In this document: positions 15,988-24,482 of the stretch, one piece after another
How the letters are laid out: each line of letters opens with the position of its first letter
Numbering within the stretch: the stretch's first letter is position 1
Assembly (NCBI GenBank): GCA_964477445.1
Contig: CAYZED010000024.1
Location: forward strand, 1 to 37,843
DNA length: 37,843 nucleotides
DNA from: CAYZED01 sp964477445
GTDB taxonomy: Bacteria; Bacillota; Clostridia; Lutisporales; Lutisporaceae
Direction: 5' to 3'
The notes under the pieces: model-generated
Databases searched by the model: none
Told to the model about the DNA's origin: nothing
What the model saw: only the letters and a program-made list of their open reading frames with translations
Translations under genes and position numbers: made by a program

Positions 15988-16920
15988 ATGGACCCGATGG
16001 ACAGCAGAAATTCTGCAGAAATAGTGAAAAAGATAGCACCGATTCCGCTAGGCCCGAAGATTAACCTAAAAGAAGAAACAGAAATTTATATTGAGCCTGA
16101 TCTAGAGAAAACAAATACCAAAGACAAAGAAGCAAATATTAAAGACAAAGAAGCAAAAACTGGAAACGAGAGTTTTTTTGGAATACTAATTAAGCTTTGG
16201 ACAACAAACGTAAAGAGTATACCAAATTACGTGATGAGGAATGTTTTTTGGCTAGCACCATTGTGTTTAATTTGGTTAGTAGTTTGGCCGTTAAAACTGT
16301 ATACTTTTCCAGCTCCTATTGAAGGTATATTTATGTTTATTGTCTTCCTAACCGCTACGTATAATAATTTTGTAGCAAAAGCAATAATGATTGGATTTAT
16401 AGGTGGAACACTCATACCCACAATAAAAGAAATAAAAGCTACAGGGTCTTCAAATGTAATTAATAAATATAAAAAAGCTATTGATGTAATAGTAAGTTCT
16501 TTTAAAAGAATGAAATCAATGGCAATACCTGTATTTTTAATTGGCTGCGGAATTGCTCTATTTGTTTCGAATTTTTTAACAAGAAATAATAAAGTTGATA
16601 AATATTTGGTATGTCTGGCTACAGGAATTATTTTAATTCAAGCACTCACTCGAGGAACCCAAAGCGCTCAAGTTAGGCTTATAAAGGCATTTTTAAACGA
16701 TGTAATGAGGTTTTTTAAACCAGGAACTATGTTTGATAATAATTTCATATTTGTTTTGTTTGCAGGACTTGCTACTGGTTTTGTTGGAGCGATAGTTTCA
16801 TTCCTTCTATATGGAATATTAGGCGATTACGCGGGATATATTTTAGGAATTATTGTTGCAGCCGTGGGGGTTGGACTTACTTTCCTTAAGGGTAAACCAA
16901 TCCATTCGGAGGGGAAATAA
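15988..16920 (+). CDS. Polytopic membrane protein of unknown family
   Basis: I do not recognise this 310-aa protein. Residues 1-75 are charged and probably cytosolic, with a short imperfect duplication (TKDKEAN, IKDKEAK at about 44-57). Six to seven hydrophobic segments follow, near 85-104, 108-125, 128-146, 178-198, 205-220, 252-276 and 280-300. Several contain glycine-rich faces (GFIGGTLIP, LFAGLATGFVGAIV). There are no obvious transporter, protease or kinase motifs. The ATG follows a strong AAGGAGGAG. It is the first gene of a coupled cassette: two bases separate it from the radical-SAM gene, whose binding site lies in its 3' end. It may anchor or export the third gene's product; that is inference. 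Confidence 0.85.
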   Translation: MDPMDSRNSAEIVKKIAPIPLGPKINLKEETEIYIEPDLEKTNTKDKEANIKDKEAKTGNESFFGILIKLWTTNVKSIPNYVMRNVFWLAPLCLIWLVVWPLKLYTFPAPIEGIFMFIVFLTATYNNFVAKAIMIGFIGGTLIPTIKEIKATGSSNVINKYKKAIDVIVSSFKRMKSMAIPVFLIGCGIALFVSNFLTRNNKVDKYLVCLATGIILIQALTRGTQSAQVRLIKAFLNDVMRFFKPGTMFDNNFIFVLFAGLATGFVGAIVSFLLYGILGDYAGYILGIIVAAVGVGLTFLKGKPIHSEGK

Positions 16921-16922
16921 AA

Positions 16923-18065
16923 ATGAAATCAGCCGAAGTTATAATTCCTGATGAACTTTTAGATAGACTATTTAAAAAAATGAATTGCATTAAAGATAAA
17001 GAATTTAATTTTAGTTCATATTTTGATCAAAAATCAGGGTTTTACATTAGGACGGGAATAATTGATGAAAACGGGGTAGATACGGGTATAGATTCTTTTC
17101 AGGCTTCATTTCCACAACTGCTTGATGTAGGGATAATGGGGAGCTGTTCTCATGGCTTAACGGGTTTGTGCGCCGCTACGGGCATTAAATGCTACCAGTC
17201 TGGGAGCACTATCAGTGAACCAAATATGAAACTTGAGGATTTTAAAAGGATCGTTGATGAATCTGAGGGAAAAGTATTTCAGTTTGCGTTAGGAGGTAGA
17301 GGTGACCCGGAATTACATGAGAATTTTTTTGAAATAGTCGAATATTCACGAAAAAAAGGGATTATTCCAAATATTACAACATCGGGTTTTCTATTAGATA
17401 GTAATAAGGTTAAAGTTATTAAGGAATATTGTGGCGCTGCTGCTGTCAGCTGGTATAGAAATGAATACACAACGAGGGCGATTTCAATGCTAACAGAAGC
17501 TGGTATAAAAACAAATATTCATTATGTTTTAGGTGAAGATACTATAGATGAAGCTATAGAAATTCTAGAAGATAAAAAGATTCCTGAAGGAATTAATAAG
17601 TTTATATTTTTGCTTTTTAAACCTGTTGGAGCAGGTGACTCTTATAAACCATTAGGTTATGATTCATTGAAAATTAAGAGACTCTTTAAAGCCATTGAGA
17701 ATGTAAAAAATGTTAAACGCGTTGGATTTGATAGTTGTACTGTTCCTGCTGTTTTAAATTTCACAGATAACATTGATCCTAATTGTTTTGATTCTTGTGA
17801 AGGTGGAAGGTATTCAGCTTATATAACAGCAGATATGAAAATTATGCCTTGCAGTTTTGATCAAAAGGGGAAATGGATTGTTGATTTGAGAAAAAATACT
17901 ATAATGGAGGCTTGGGAGAGTAACGCATTTAAGGATTTCAGGGAAATTCAAAGAAAGTCGTGTCCTGAATGCAATAAAAGAGAATTGTGTTATGGAGGAT
18001 GCCCTATTAAACCGGAGATTGTTTTGTGTCCTGATAAAAAATATTTATTCAAGGAGGGACTTTGA
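16923..18065 (+). CDS. Radical SAM/SPASM protein with atypical cluster cysteines
   Basis: This 380-aa protein resembles peptide-modifying radical-SAM enzymes with a SPASM domain. In place of CX3CX2C it has C75, C83 and C90 (CSHGLTGLC...KCYQ), i.e. CX7CX6C, followed by YQSG. The usual GGEP strand reads LGGRGDPELH (about 123-132). A later strand reads TTSG. The C-terminus has SPASM-type cysteines C292, C310, then C347-X2-C350-X5-C356-X3-C360 and C369, matching the SPASM pattern except that the usual Gly before C310 is not evident. C272 and C288 are extra. It starts at ATG 16923 after GGAGGGG, and its TGA overlaps the next ATG by one base. I recall similar uncharacterised proteins in Clostridia, unverified. 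The substrate is probably the neighbouring lipoprotein; that is inference. Confidence 0.85.
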   Translation: MKSAEVIIPDELLDRLFKKMNCIKDKEFNFSSYFDQKSGFYIRTGIIDENGVDTGIDSFQASFPQLLDVGIMGSCSHGLTGLCAATGIKCYQSGSTISEPNMKLEDFKRIVDESEGKVFQFALGGRGDPELHENFFEIVEYSRKKGIIPNITTSGFLLDSNKVKVIKEYCGAAAVSWYRNEYTTRAISMLTEAGIKTNIHYVLGEDTIDEAIEILEDKKIPEGINKFIFLLFKPVGAGDSYKPLGYDSLKIKRLFKAIENVKNVKRVGFDSCTVPAVLNFTDNIDPNCFDSCEGGRYSAYITADMKIMPCSFDQKGKWIVDLRKNTIMEAWESNAFKDFREIQRKSCPECNKRELCYGGCPIKPEIVLCPDKKYLFKEGL

Positions 18066-20071
18066 TGAAATACCGTACCGATTTTGTAACAAATTCAAGT
18101 AGTACAAGTTTTGGAGTTTCTGCTGGGAGCATGCTTTTGAGTTTGATTTTGTCATTGATAAATGCTTGCAGTGGAGAAGATAATGGTGACGATGAAGAAG
18201 ATAATGAAAAAGACGGACCACCTATTTATTTATCAAAAACAATTATGCCAAGTCCAGCGAAACTTAAGGCGGGAGAAACCGAACCTGTTTGGCTATATAC
18301 ACAGGCTATTATGCAAACCGAAAAGGGTGACGTTGTAATGAGCGAAACTTCTAATATAACGTACTCAATACTTACACCTGGCGGTTGGGTAAACAAAGGA
18401 GACGATGATAATCTAGAGGACTGGAGAGTAGTCGATCTATATGGAATAACACCAGCGGAACCCGGAACTGCGCCTGCAAATATTTCAGTTAAAGCTGGCG
18501 TGAAAATAGGAAAGCGTTCGCTTTCAACGAAATTCAGTATTCCTTATGAAGCTGCACCAGCGGTGGTAATGAAACCTGCGAAGTATGACTTCTTATCAGG
18601 CACAGAAGATGACACTATTATTAAAGTAACACTTGAAAATGGCGGTAAAGAACCATGGGAGCTAGATTTTGAATTAGATTCTTTTGCCCAAAAGATATGT
18701 AATGTAAGCTGGTCGGAAAAGGCTGAAAACGGTATGAAAGCAGATTTAAAAATCACTGAGGCAGACACTGTTACAGAAACAAAGGGTAACACAGGACATT
18801 ATGACAAAGGTAGAGTCACGGTCACAGCCACAAGAGGAGAAGAGGTCATTAAAGATTACACAGATGTTTATGTTTGGAGAGAAGGACTATATTTATTAAC
18901 TGATGCCGGAAATGTTGAAAAAAGTTCAGGGAATGTTGTGGTCGAGGGGACTAAGGACGATCAAGGAAATATGAAGATTTCGACTTTTGAGATGAGATAT
19001 ATGAAATGGAATACAGAGACAAAAAAACTTGTGGCATCAACAACCGTGTTTACATCAGATGAATTCTCCTTTGGTGATTTTAAAGCTGAGGGACAATCAG
19101 AAAATATGCTAAAGGGCTTAACTCTTGGGCTAAAATATAAAGGAGAACGCCAGTCAAACCTTCCTTCAGGTAAATTTGAGGCGAAAATGAGTGGTGTAGT
19201 TCCGGGTAAAAAAGATAGTAACTATACAGCAAAAATTGACGCAATGGTAGAAACGGATGATGATACATACTCAATAGAAATTCCGTTTAAAATCAAGCCA
19301 GCAGCCATGTATGAAACAGCTAAATGGCAAGAAGAGTATGATTATTGTAAAAAAATAATCACGGAAATTTTGCCGGAAAGCGTTAGAGCAAAGAGTCTTG
19401 AACAGCTAGACGAAAAGAAATTCTTCTATGGAATTACAGAAATGAAAGAGTATCGTCATAAACTTTGGGATGAAGCCCAAAAGATTTTGTTTGACGAAGC
19501 AAACTCATATTTAGAAATAGCTAATTGGAATGACAATGTTGTTACAGCTCTTGACTGGACAGCTTGGGTTGGCGATAGGTGTTTCGCATTAGCTATAGGA
19601 AGCTTGACGGGACCTGTTGGGTCATTTGTTGCAACTCAAATTAAAGAAGGATTTGTTGATTTCATTGTGAAGCTTCAAGAAATGAAGAGTTCAGATACTT
19701 TTATGGACTTCGTTGGAAACTTTGCATGGTCTAGGGTTGGCGGAGCTGGAGGCGGAGCAATAGATATGAAGGTTACTGAAGATCCGAAATTTGCATTAGC
19801 CTATCTTACAGGTTTCTATATTTATAAATTTGGATGGCACTGGTTCTGGGATATGGACGAATCAAACCAAAGAAAAGGAGCCTTTGAGGCAGTTAAGTCT
19901 GCTGGGTGGGATCTAACAGCACTAGGTATCGAAAAAGGGCTTGAGGAGTTTATTAAGAAGTATGGAAGCAAGAGTGCAGCAGACCCAGAAAACTATTTAA
20001 AGGCTGTTAAGAAATTTGTAGAATACGCAAAAACTCTATTTAATGAAACTGAGATTCATATAACAACCTAA
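18065..20071 (+). CDS. Predicted lipoprotein with N-terminal FVTNSSSTSF motif
   Basis: This is a 668-aa protein of unknown function. It begins MKYRTDFVTNSSSTSFGVSA; a hydrophobic stretch (about 20-33) ends in the lipobox-like INAC with C35, followed by a very acidic linker (SGEDNGDDEEDNEKD). This suggests a lipoprotein, with an unusually long Ser-rich n-region. Residues about 55-400 look beta-rich, possibly Ig-like, with few Cys. About 415-668 look helical, with a hydrophobic glycine segment near 506-535 (AIGSLTGPVGSFVATQ) and GGAGGGA near 560. ATG 18065 (TGATG overlap, AAGGAGGG 18051-18058) is preferred over TTG 18062. It is likely the surface-exposed product of the cassette. A short 6-bp stem (20071-20085) separates it from convergent amrS. 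Confidence 0.8.
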   Translation: MKYRTDFVTNSSSTSFGVSAGSMLLSLILSLINACSGEDNGDDEEDNEKDGPPIYLSKTIMPSPAKLKAGETEPVWLYTQAIMQTEKGDVVMSETSNITYSILTPGGWVNKGDDDNLEDWRVVDLYGITPAEPGTAPANISVKAGVKIGKRSLSTKFSIPYEAAPAVVMKPAKYDFLSGTEDDTIIKVTLENGGKEPWELDFELDSFAQKICNVSWSEKAENGMKADLKITEADTVTETKGNTGHYDKGRVTVTATRGEEVIKDYTDVYVWREGLYLLTDAGNVEKSSGNVVVEGTKDDQGNMKISTFEMRYMKWNTETKKLVASTTVFTSDEFSFGDFKAEGQSENMLKGLTLGLKYKGERQSNLPSGKFEAKMSGVVPGKKDSNYTAKIDAMVETDDDTYSIEIPFKIKPAAMYETAKWQEEYDYCKKIITEILPESVRAKSLEQLDEKKFFYGITEMKEYRHKLWDEAQKILFDEANSYLEIANWNDNVVTALDWTAWVGDRCFALAIGSLTGPVGSFVATQIKEGFVDFIVKLQEMKSSDTFMDFVGNFAWSRVGGAGGGAIDMKVTEDPKFALAYLTGFYIYKFGWHWFWDMDESNQRKGAFEAVKSAGWDLTALGIEKGLEEFIKKYGSKSAADPENYLKAVKKFVEYAKTLFNETEIHITT

Positions 20072-20094
20072 AGATTAAAAATCTTGAAGAATTT

Positions 20095-20967
20095 TTACAC
20101 ATTTCCTAAATATACATGTTTTAAATGCTTTTCAGCAATTGTTTTTAGATTTAAGAGAGTTTCTATTGGTGTTGGACCTGGAGACTCTCTTTTGTATTTC
20201 GGGAAATATCTGCTAAGATGAAGTGTGATGTTTGGGTTAATGTTGGAAATCCAAGATGCCATTTTTTCCATTTCAACATTACTATCATTGAGACCAGGAA
20301 TTATAAGTGATGTCAACTCAATATGCGAAAATTCATTAGCTAAAACTATGGTTTTTTTAACATTTTCAATTGAACCACCACAGGTATTATTGTAGAAATT
20401 ATTATTAAATGATTTTAAATCAATATTCATAGCATCAACATATGGTAGGAGCTGTTTCAATGGCTCGGTATTGATATATCCATTAGTTACGATGACACAT
20501 TTAAGATTATTTGCTTTTAGTAATATAGCAGTTTCTAATATGTATTCATACCAAATAAATGGCTCATTATATGTAAAAGCTATTCCTATATTGCCAATTG
20601 AAACTAATGGAAGTGCCTCTTTGATGAGAGTTTCAGGCAAAGTAATAATACTCTCATTAGATAAACTCACTGCTGATTGAGATATTGACCAGTTTTGACA
20701 AAAATCACACTTGAAATTACACCCATATCCCCCGACGGATAGTATTTTACTGCCTGGATAAAAGTTGAATAATGGTTTTTTCTCAATAGGATCTAGTGCA
20801 ATTCCGGAAATTATTCCATAAGAAATTGCATATAGAACGCCTTTTATGTTTTTTCTTACTTTGCATATTCCCGTGCTTTCTGGAGCAATTTTGCAATAAT
20901 GTGGGCATAATAAGCAAGTAATGGTCAAATCAGAATTTTTTTTATAAAATAAAGCTTCTTTTATCAT
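20095..20967 (-). CDS. amrS: AmmeMemoRadiSam system radical SAM enzyme
   Basis: This 290-aa radical-SAM protein belongs to the AmrS family, related to pyruvate-formate-lyase-activating enzymes. The canonical cluster motif is C83-X3-C87-X2-C90 (GCNFKCDFCQNW). An N-terminal Cys set (C18, C21, C25, C35; CLLCPHYCKI...GIC) is typical of the family and may hold another metal. FTYNEPFIWYEY and VTNGY are conserved core segments. Its partner, the MEMO-AMMECR1 fusion, lies 61 nt upstream on the same strand. The reaction catalysed by AmmeMemoRadiSam systems is, to my knowledge, not settled. The gene is convergent with the cassette lipoprotein, 23 nt apart. Confidence 0.93.
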   Translation of the reverse strand: MIKEALFYKKNSDLTITCLLCPHYCKIAPESTGICKVRKNIKGVLYAISYGIISGIALDPIEKKPLFNFYPGSKILSVGGYGCNFKCDFCQNWSISQSAVSLSNESIITLPETLIKEALPLVSIGNIGIAFTYNEPFIWYEYILETAILLKANNLKCVIVTNGYINTEPLKQLLPYVDAMNIDLKSFNNNFYNNTCGGSIENVKKTIVLANEFSHIELTSLIIPGLNDSNVEMEKMASWISNINPNITLHLSRYFPKYKRESPGPTPIETLLNLKTIAEKHLKHVYLGNV

Positions 20968-21028
20968 ACGACCTCATCCTTAATTTGGGTTTTACTGAAA
21001 ATAATAAGCAACATGTTTTAGAAAAAAA

Positions 21029-22459
21029 TTATTTATGTCTAATTACTTCGAAACGTTCTATTTCATATTCCTCATTCGGCTTTATTCCTGCTTTTTTAAG
21101 AGTTATTGATATTTGATCTTCTATGGTTTCAACACCGTCTAGATTAGGAAGGAGTAGTCCACGACGGTTTTTTGATGTTATTATTATTCCGTATTTTTTT
21201 GGGTCTAACAATGACGTTGATTCTATTTTTTCTGCTCTTCCAAGTACATCTACTGAATAAATTAATTCCTTAAGTTCACTTTCTTCAACTCTATTAAATC
21301 TATGATCATTCGCACCTGAACTAATTGCATTTTGCATGATTTCTTCAGCTACCGACCGAGTGGTAGGCAAGATAGTTCCGATGCAACCTCTTAGAGATCC
21401 ACGCTTTTTTAATGAAACAAATACACCCGCTTTTTCATGGAGTAAATTTGTTGGAATATTCAAGAAGTCTGTTACATCTTTTAATTTCAAGGTAATTCCA
21501 CTTTTTATGTAAGATTCAAGGGATATTCTTGCTAGCTCAACATATATATCATTAGTGCCTTTGCTAATTTCTGCATCTTCAACGTAATTAGATACTAATT
21601 GATTTAACATACAACCCTTTTCCTTATATCCTATAGGTTTAAGTTCTGCTACTGCGTATCCTATTCCGAATGGACCTTCATGTGAAAGTAATGTAGTTTC
21701 TAACTCTAAACCGTCATTTGCTCCAAACATCATAATGAAAGATTTTAGGCCACATTCAGCAGCATCACCACAAAATTCAGGGGTGTATCTTAATATAGCT
21801 TGAATATTACCACTAGATAAATGCTTGATAAAGGTCTTGTCGAATTCGAATCCTTTTTCAGAATAACCATAGGGACTTTCTATTGAGTATTTATGCGATA
21901 AGTCTCCGCTAGCAACAAATATACAGTTTGAATTAGATTCTTCAACTGATTCATTTATTAACATTCCAAATTCATATAACTCAGTGTTCGAAAAAGCCGG
22001 CGAAGATATGAGGATTAATTTTACATTAGGGAGAACTTTTTTTAAAAAGAAAAGAGGAACAAAGGCGCCATGGTCCATTCCTTTTTTTAGTCCAAATTGA
22101 CTTAATTGAGAATTATCTAAACCACCTGCTAAAAAGCCAGCCAAATTAGCGTTTTCTTTTATTTTTTCAAGAAGTAATAGATCATTTTCGAATTCAAGTT
22201 TCACTTCTGCATGTCCAAAATCAGCTAAATCACCTTTGATAAATTTGTCTTCGGAAATAAAAATATAGTCAGAAAAACTTGGCGCATGAGGCGATGTAAG
22301 TACTATTGTATCAATATTTTCATCAATTGATTCAATTATGGCTAAAAGTCTATTTATCGCATTAAGTGTAATCTCAGCTTCGTTTTCTTTTCCATCACCT
22401 ACTTCAGGAATGATGATTGGAGGGTGAGGCATAATGAATGAAGTTACTATTTTGCCCAT
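21029..22459 (-). CDS. amrB-amrA: AmmeMemoRadiSam proteins B and A fused (MEMO1-AMMECR1)
   Basis: This 476-aa protein joins two domains. Residues about 1-265 are MEMO-like, with an extradiol-dioxygenase-type fold: MPHPPIIIPEVG, TSPHAPSF, MDHGAFVPLFFL and VASGDLSHKY supply His/Asp positions for a possible metal site. Residues about 295-476 are AMMECR1, with the signature LRGCIGTILPTTRSVAEEI. The start at 22459 (MGKIVTSF) is chosen over an upstream in-frame ATG (22489) because AGAGGT lies just before it. It is cotranscribed with amrS. Proteins A and B are often separate genes; the fusion supports a physical partnership. The biochemical function is unknown. Confidence 0.92.
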   Translation of the reverse strand: MGKIVTSFIMPHPPIIIPEVGDGKENEAEITLNAINRLLAIIESIDENIDTIVLTSPHAPSFSDYIFISEDKFIKGDLADFGHAEVKLEFENDLLLLEKIKENANLAGFLAGGLDNSQLSQFGLKKGMDHGAFVPLFFLKKVLPNVKLILISSPAFSNTELYEFGMLINESVEESNSNCIFVASGDLSHKYSIESPYGYSEKGFEFDKTFIKHLSSGNIQAILRYTPEFCGDAAECGLKSFIMMFGANDGLELETTLLSHEGPFGIGYAVAELKPIGYKEKGCMLNQLVSNYVEDAEISKGTNDIYVELARISLESYIKSGITLKLKDVTDFLNIPTNLLHEKAGVFVSLKKRGSLRGCIGTILPTTRSVAEEIMQNAISSGANDHRFNRVEESELKELIYSVDVLGRAEKIESTSLLDPKKYGIIITSKNRRGLLLPNLDGVETIEDQISITLKKAGIKPNEEYEIERFEVIRHK

Positions 22460-22646
22460 AAATTGGTTACCTCTTTTCATAAAATTCAATGAATAAATTA
22501 TGTTTACTATATTATTTTAACATAATTACACAATGTTTATTCAGCAAAGCACCTTAATTATAGTTTGGGAATATCTACATTATTAAGAATATCCATTGAC
22601 ACAAATTCATAAATGTGAAGAAATAGATAAGCATAATCACTTACAC

Positions 22647-22675
22647 TTGAAAACAAGGGGTTTGAACGATATAAT
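22647..22675 (+). promoter_or_regulatory. Promoter of gatCAB
   Basis: TTGAAA (22647-22652) and TATAAT (22670-22675) are 17 bp apart, a near-consensus sigma-A promoter 37 bp before the gatC start. It lies in the 252-nt divergent region between the amr pair and gatC. No clear promoter for the minus-strand amr genes stands out in the AT-rich remainder. Confidence 0.8.
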
Positions 22676-22711
22676 AAAGGTTGTTGATCAATAATACGAG
22701 AGGTGAAAAGA

Positions 22712-22999
22712 ATGATAGTTACAAAAAAAGATGTTGAATACGTTGCCCAGTTATCGAAATTGAAATTCAAAGAAGAAGAAATCGAGAAATTTACCGGTCA
22801 ATTAAACGGGATTTTAGAATATGTTAATCAGCTTAATGCACTTGATACTCAAGGGGTTGCAGAAACTGTACATGCAGTGGAAATGCAAAATGTTTTAAGA
22901 GAAGACATAATAACAGAATCTTTAGATATCGAAAAAGTGTTAAAGAATGCACCTGACAGAGAGAATAACTGTTTCAAGGTGCCGAAAGTAATCGATTAA
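22712..22999 (+). CDS. gatC: Asp/Glu-tRNA amidotransferase subunit C
   Basis: GatC (95 aa) wraps around GatA and stabilises the GatCAB complex. MIVTKKDVEYVAQLSKLKFKE and the terminal NCFKVPKVID are typical. ATG 22712 is used; a GTG at 22703 is part of the GAGAGGTG binding site. It is the first gene of gatCAB, directly behind a strong promoter, and gatA starts 15 nt later. Confidence 0.96.
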   Translation: MIVTKKDVEYVAQLSKLKFKEEEIEKFTGQLNGILEYVNQLNALDTQGVAETVHAVEMQNVLREDIITESLDIEKVLKNAPDRENNCFKVPKVID

Positions 23000-23014
23000 T
23001 GGAGGGAAAGTAAT

Positions 23015-24472
23015 TTGAAACTATATGAATTAACAGCTCATGAAATAAAAGATAAATTGGAAGCTAAAGAACTTTCAGCATTAGACGTCTTAAACAGTGT
23101 TTATGATCGAATTGAAAATACAGAGCCTAAGGTAAATGCCTATATTACGCTTACAAGAGAAATCGCTGAAGCGAAAGCAAAAGAAATTGACAAGAAGATT
23201 GCGAAAGGCGAAGAACTTGGAATTTTAGCAGGAATTCCAGGTGCCATAAAAGACAATATGTGTACTGAGGGAGTTTTGACCACATGTGCATCCAAGCTAC
23301 TTGGAAATTTTAATCCACCATATTCAGCTACTGTTGTGAATAGGCTTGAAAAAGAAGGTTTCCTAATGCTAGGGAAAACAAACATGGACGAATTTGCGAT
23401 GGGTTCTTCAACGGAGAACAGTTTTTTTGGTGTAACTAAAAATCCTTGGGATCTTGAAAGAGTACCTGGTGGTTCTAGTGGGGGTTCAGCGGTTGCAGTA
23501 GCAGCAGATGAAGCATATTTCTCATTGGGATCAGATACGGGTGGATCAATAAGGCAGCCAGCAGCACTTTGCGGATTGGTTGGGCTCAAACCAACATATG
23601 GACTCGTTTCTAGATATGGATTAGTGGCATTTGCATCATCATTGGATCAGATAGGTCCATTTACTAAGGATGTTGAGGATTGTGCACTAGTTATGAATGC
23701 GATAGCAGGATATGATTTGAAAGATTCTACATCTTTGAAAATCGAAAAAGTCGATTACAGAGAAGCTTTAAATAAAGATATTAAAAATATGAGAATTGGA
23801 CTACCTAAAGAGTATTTTGGAAAAGGTATTGACCCGGCGATAAAAGAAAAAGTAATGGAGGCAGTTAAAGTATTTGAGCTACTAGGTGCCAAAGTTGAAG
23901 AAATGTCACTTCCTTTTTCTGAACATGCATTGCCAGTATACTATATTGCATCTTCAGCGGAAGCTAGTGCAAATTTAGCCAGATATGATGGAATTAGATA
24001 TGGATATAGAACTGAGAATTTCAACGATTTAAACGACCTTTTTACAAATACTAGAAGTGAAGGTTTTGGTTCTGAAGTAAAAAGAAGAATTATGCTTGGA
24101 ACATATGCACTAAGTTCAGGATATTATGACGCTTATTATAAGAAAGCATTACAAGTTAGAACTTTAATTAAGCAGGACTTTGAAAGAGCTTTTCAGAAAT
24201 ATGACATTTTGATTTCACCGACATCGCCTTGTACAGCATTTAGAATTGGTGAAAAAACAGACGACCCATTATCAATGTATATGTCAGATATATGTACTGT
24301 TCCGATAAATATCGCAGGAATACCAGCGATATCAATGCCTTGTGGGTTAGTTGATGGACTACCAGTTGGACTTCAGATAATGGGACCAGCACTTGGTGAA
24401 AAGGCAATACTTAGGGCAGCACATGCATATGAGAAAGCTTCCGGCTTCAATAACATGAAGTCAGGATTGTAA
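23015..24472 (+). CDS. gatA: Asp/Glu-tRNA amidotransferase subunit A
   Basis: GatA (485 aa) is the glutaminase of GatCAB and releases ammonia that converts Glu-tRNA(Gln) to Gln-tRNA(Gln). The amidase-signature catalytic triad is K79 (AIKDN), S154 (GGSSGGS) and S178 (DTGGSIR), at the same positions as in characterised GatA. It starts at TTG 23015 after GGAGGG, a rare start that may lower its expression relative to gatB. gatB follows after 10 nt. Confidence 0.98.
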   Translation: MKLYELTAHEIKDKLEAKELSALDVLNSVYDRIENTEPKVNAYITLTREIAEAKAKEIDKKIAKGEELGILAGIPGAIKDNMCTEGVLTTCASKLLGNFNPPYSATVVNRLEKEGFLMLGKTNMDEFAMGSSTENSFFGVTKNPWDLERVPGGSSGGSAVAVAADEAYFSLGSDTGGSIRQPAALCGLVGLKPTYGLVSRYGLVAFASSLDQIGPFTKDVEDCALVMNAIAGYDLKDSTSLKIEKVDYREALNKDIKNMRIGLPKEYFGKGIDPAIKEKVMEAVKVFELLGAKVEEMSLPFSEHALPVYYIASSAEASANLARYDGIRYGYRTENFNDLNDLFTNTRSEGFGSEVKRRIMLGTYALSSGYYDAYYKKALQVRTLIKQDFERAFQKYDILISPTSPCTAFRIGEKTDDPLSMYMSDICTVPINIAGIPAISMPCGLVDGLPVGLQIMGPALGEKAILRAAHAYEKASGFNNMKSGL

Positions 24473-24482
24473 GAGGTGAACT

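Noticed and set aside
20071..20085. AAGATT/AATCTT stem as a terminator between the convergent genes
   Set aside because: Only 6 bp, with a 3-nt loop and no T-run adjacent; too weak to list.
22558..22770. 70-codon minus-strand frame between the amr pair and gatC
   Set aside because: It overlaps the gatC start and its strong promoter, and has no ribosome-binding site or family resemblance.
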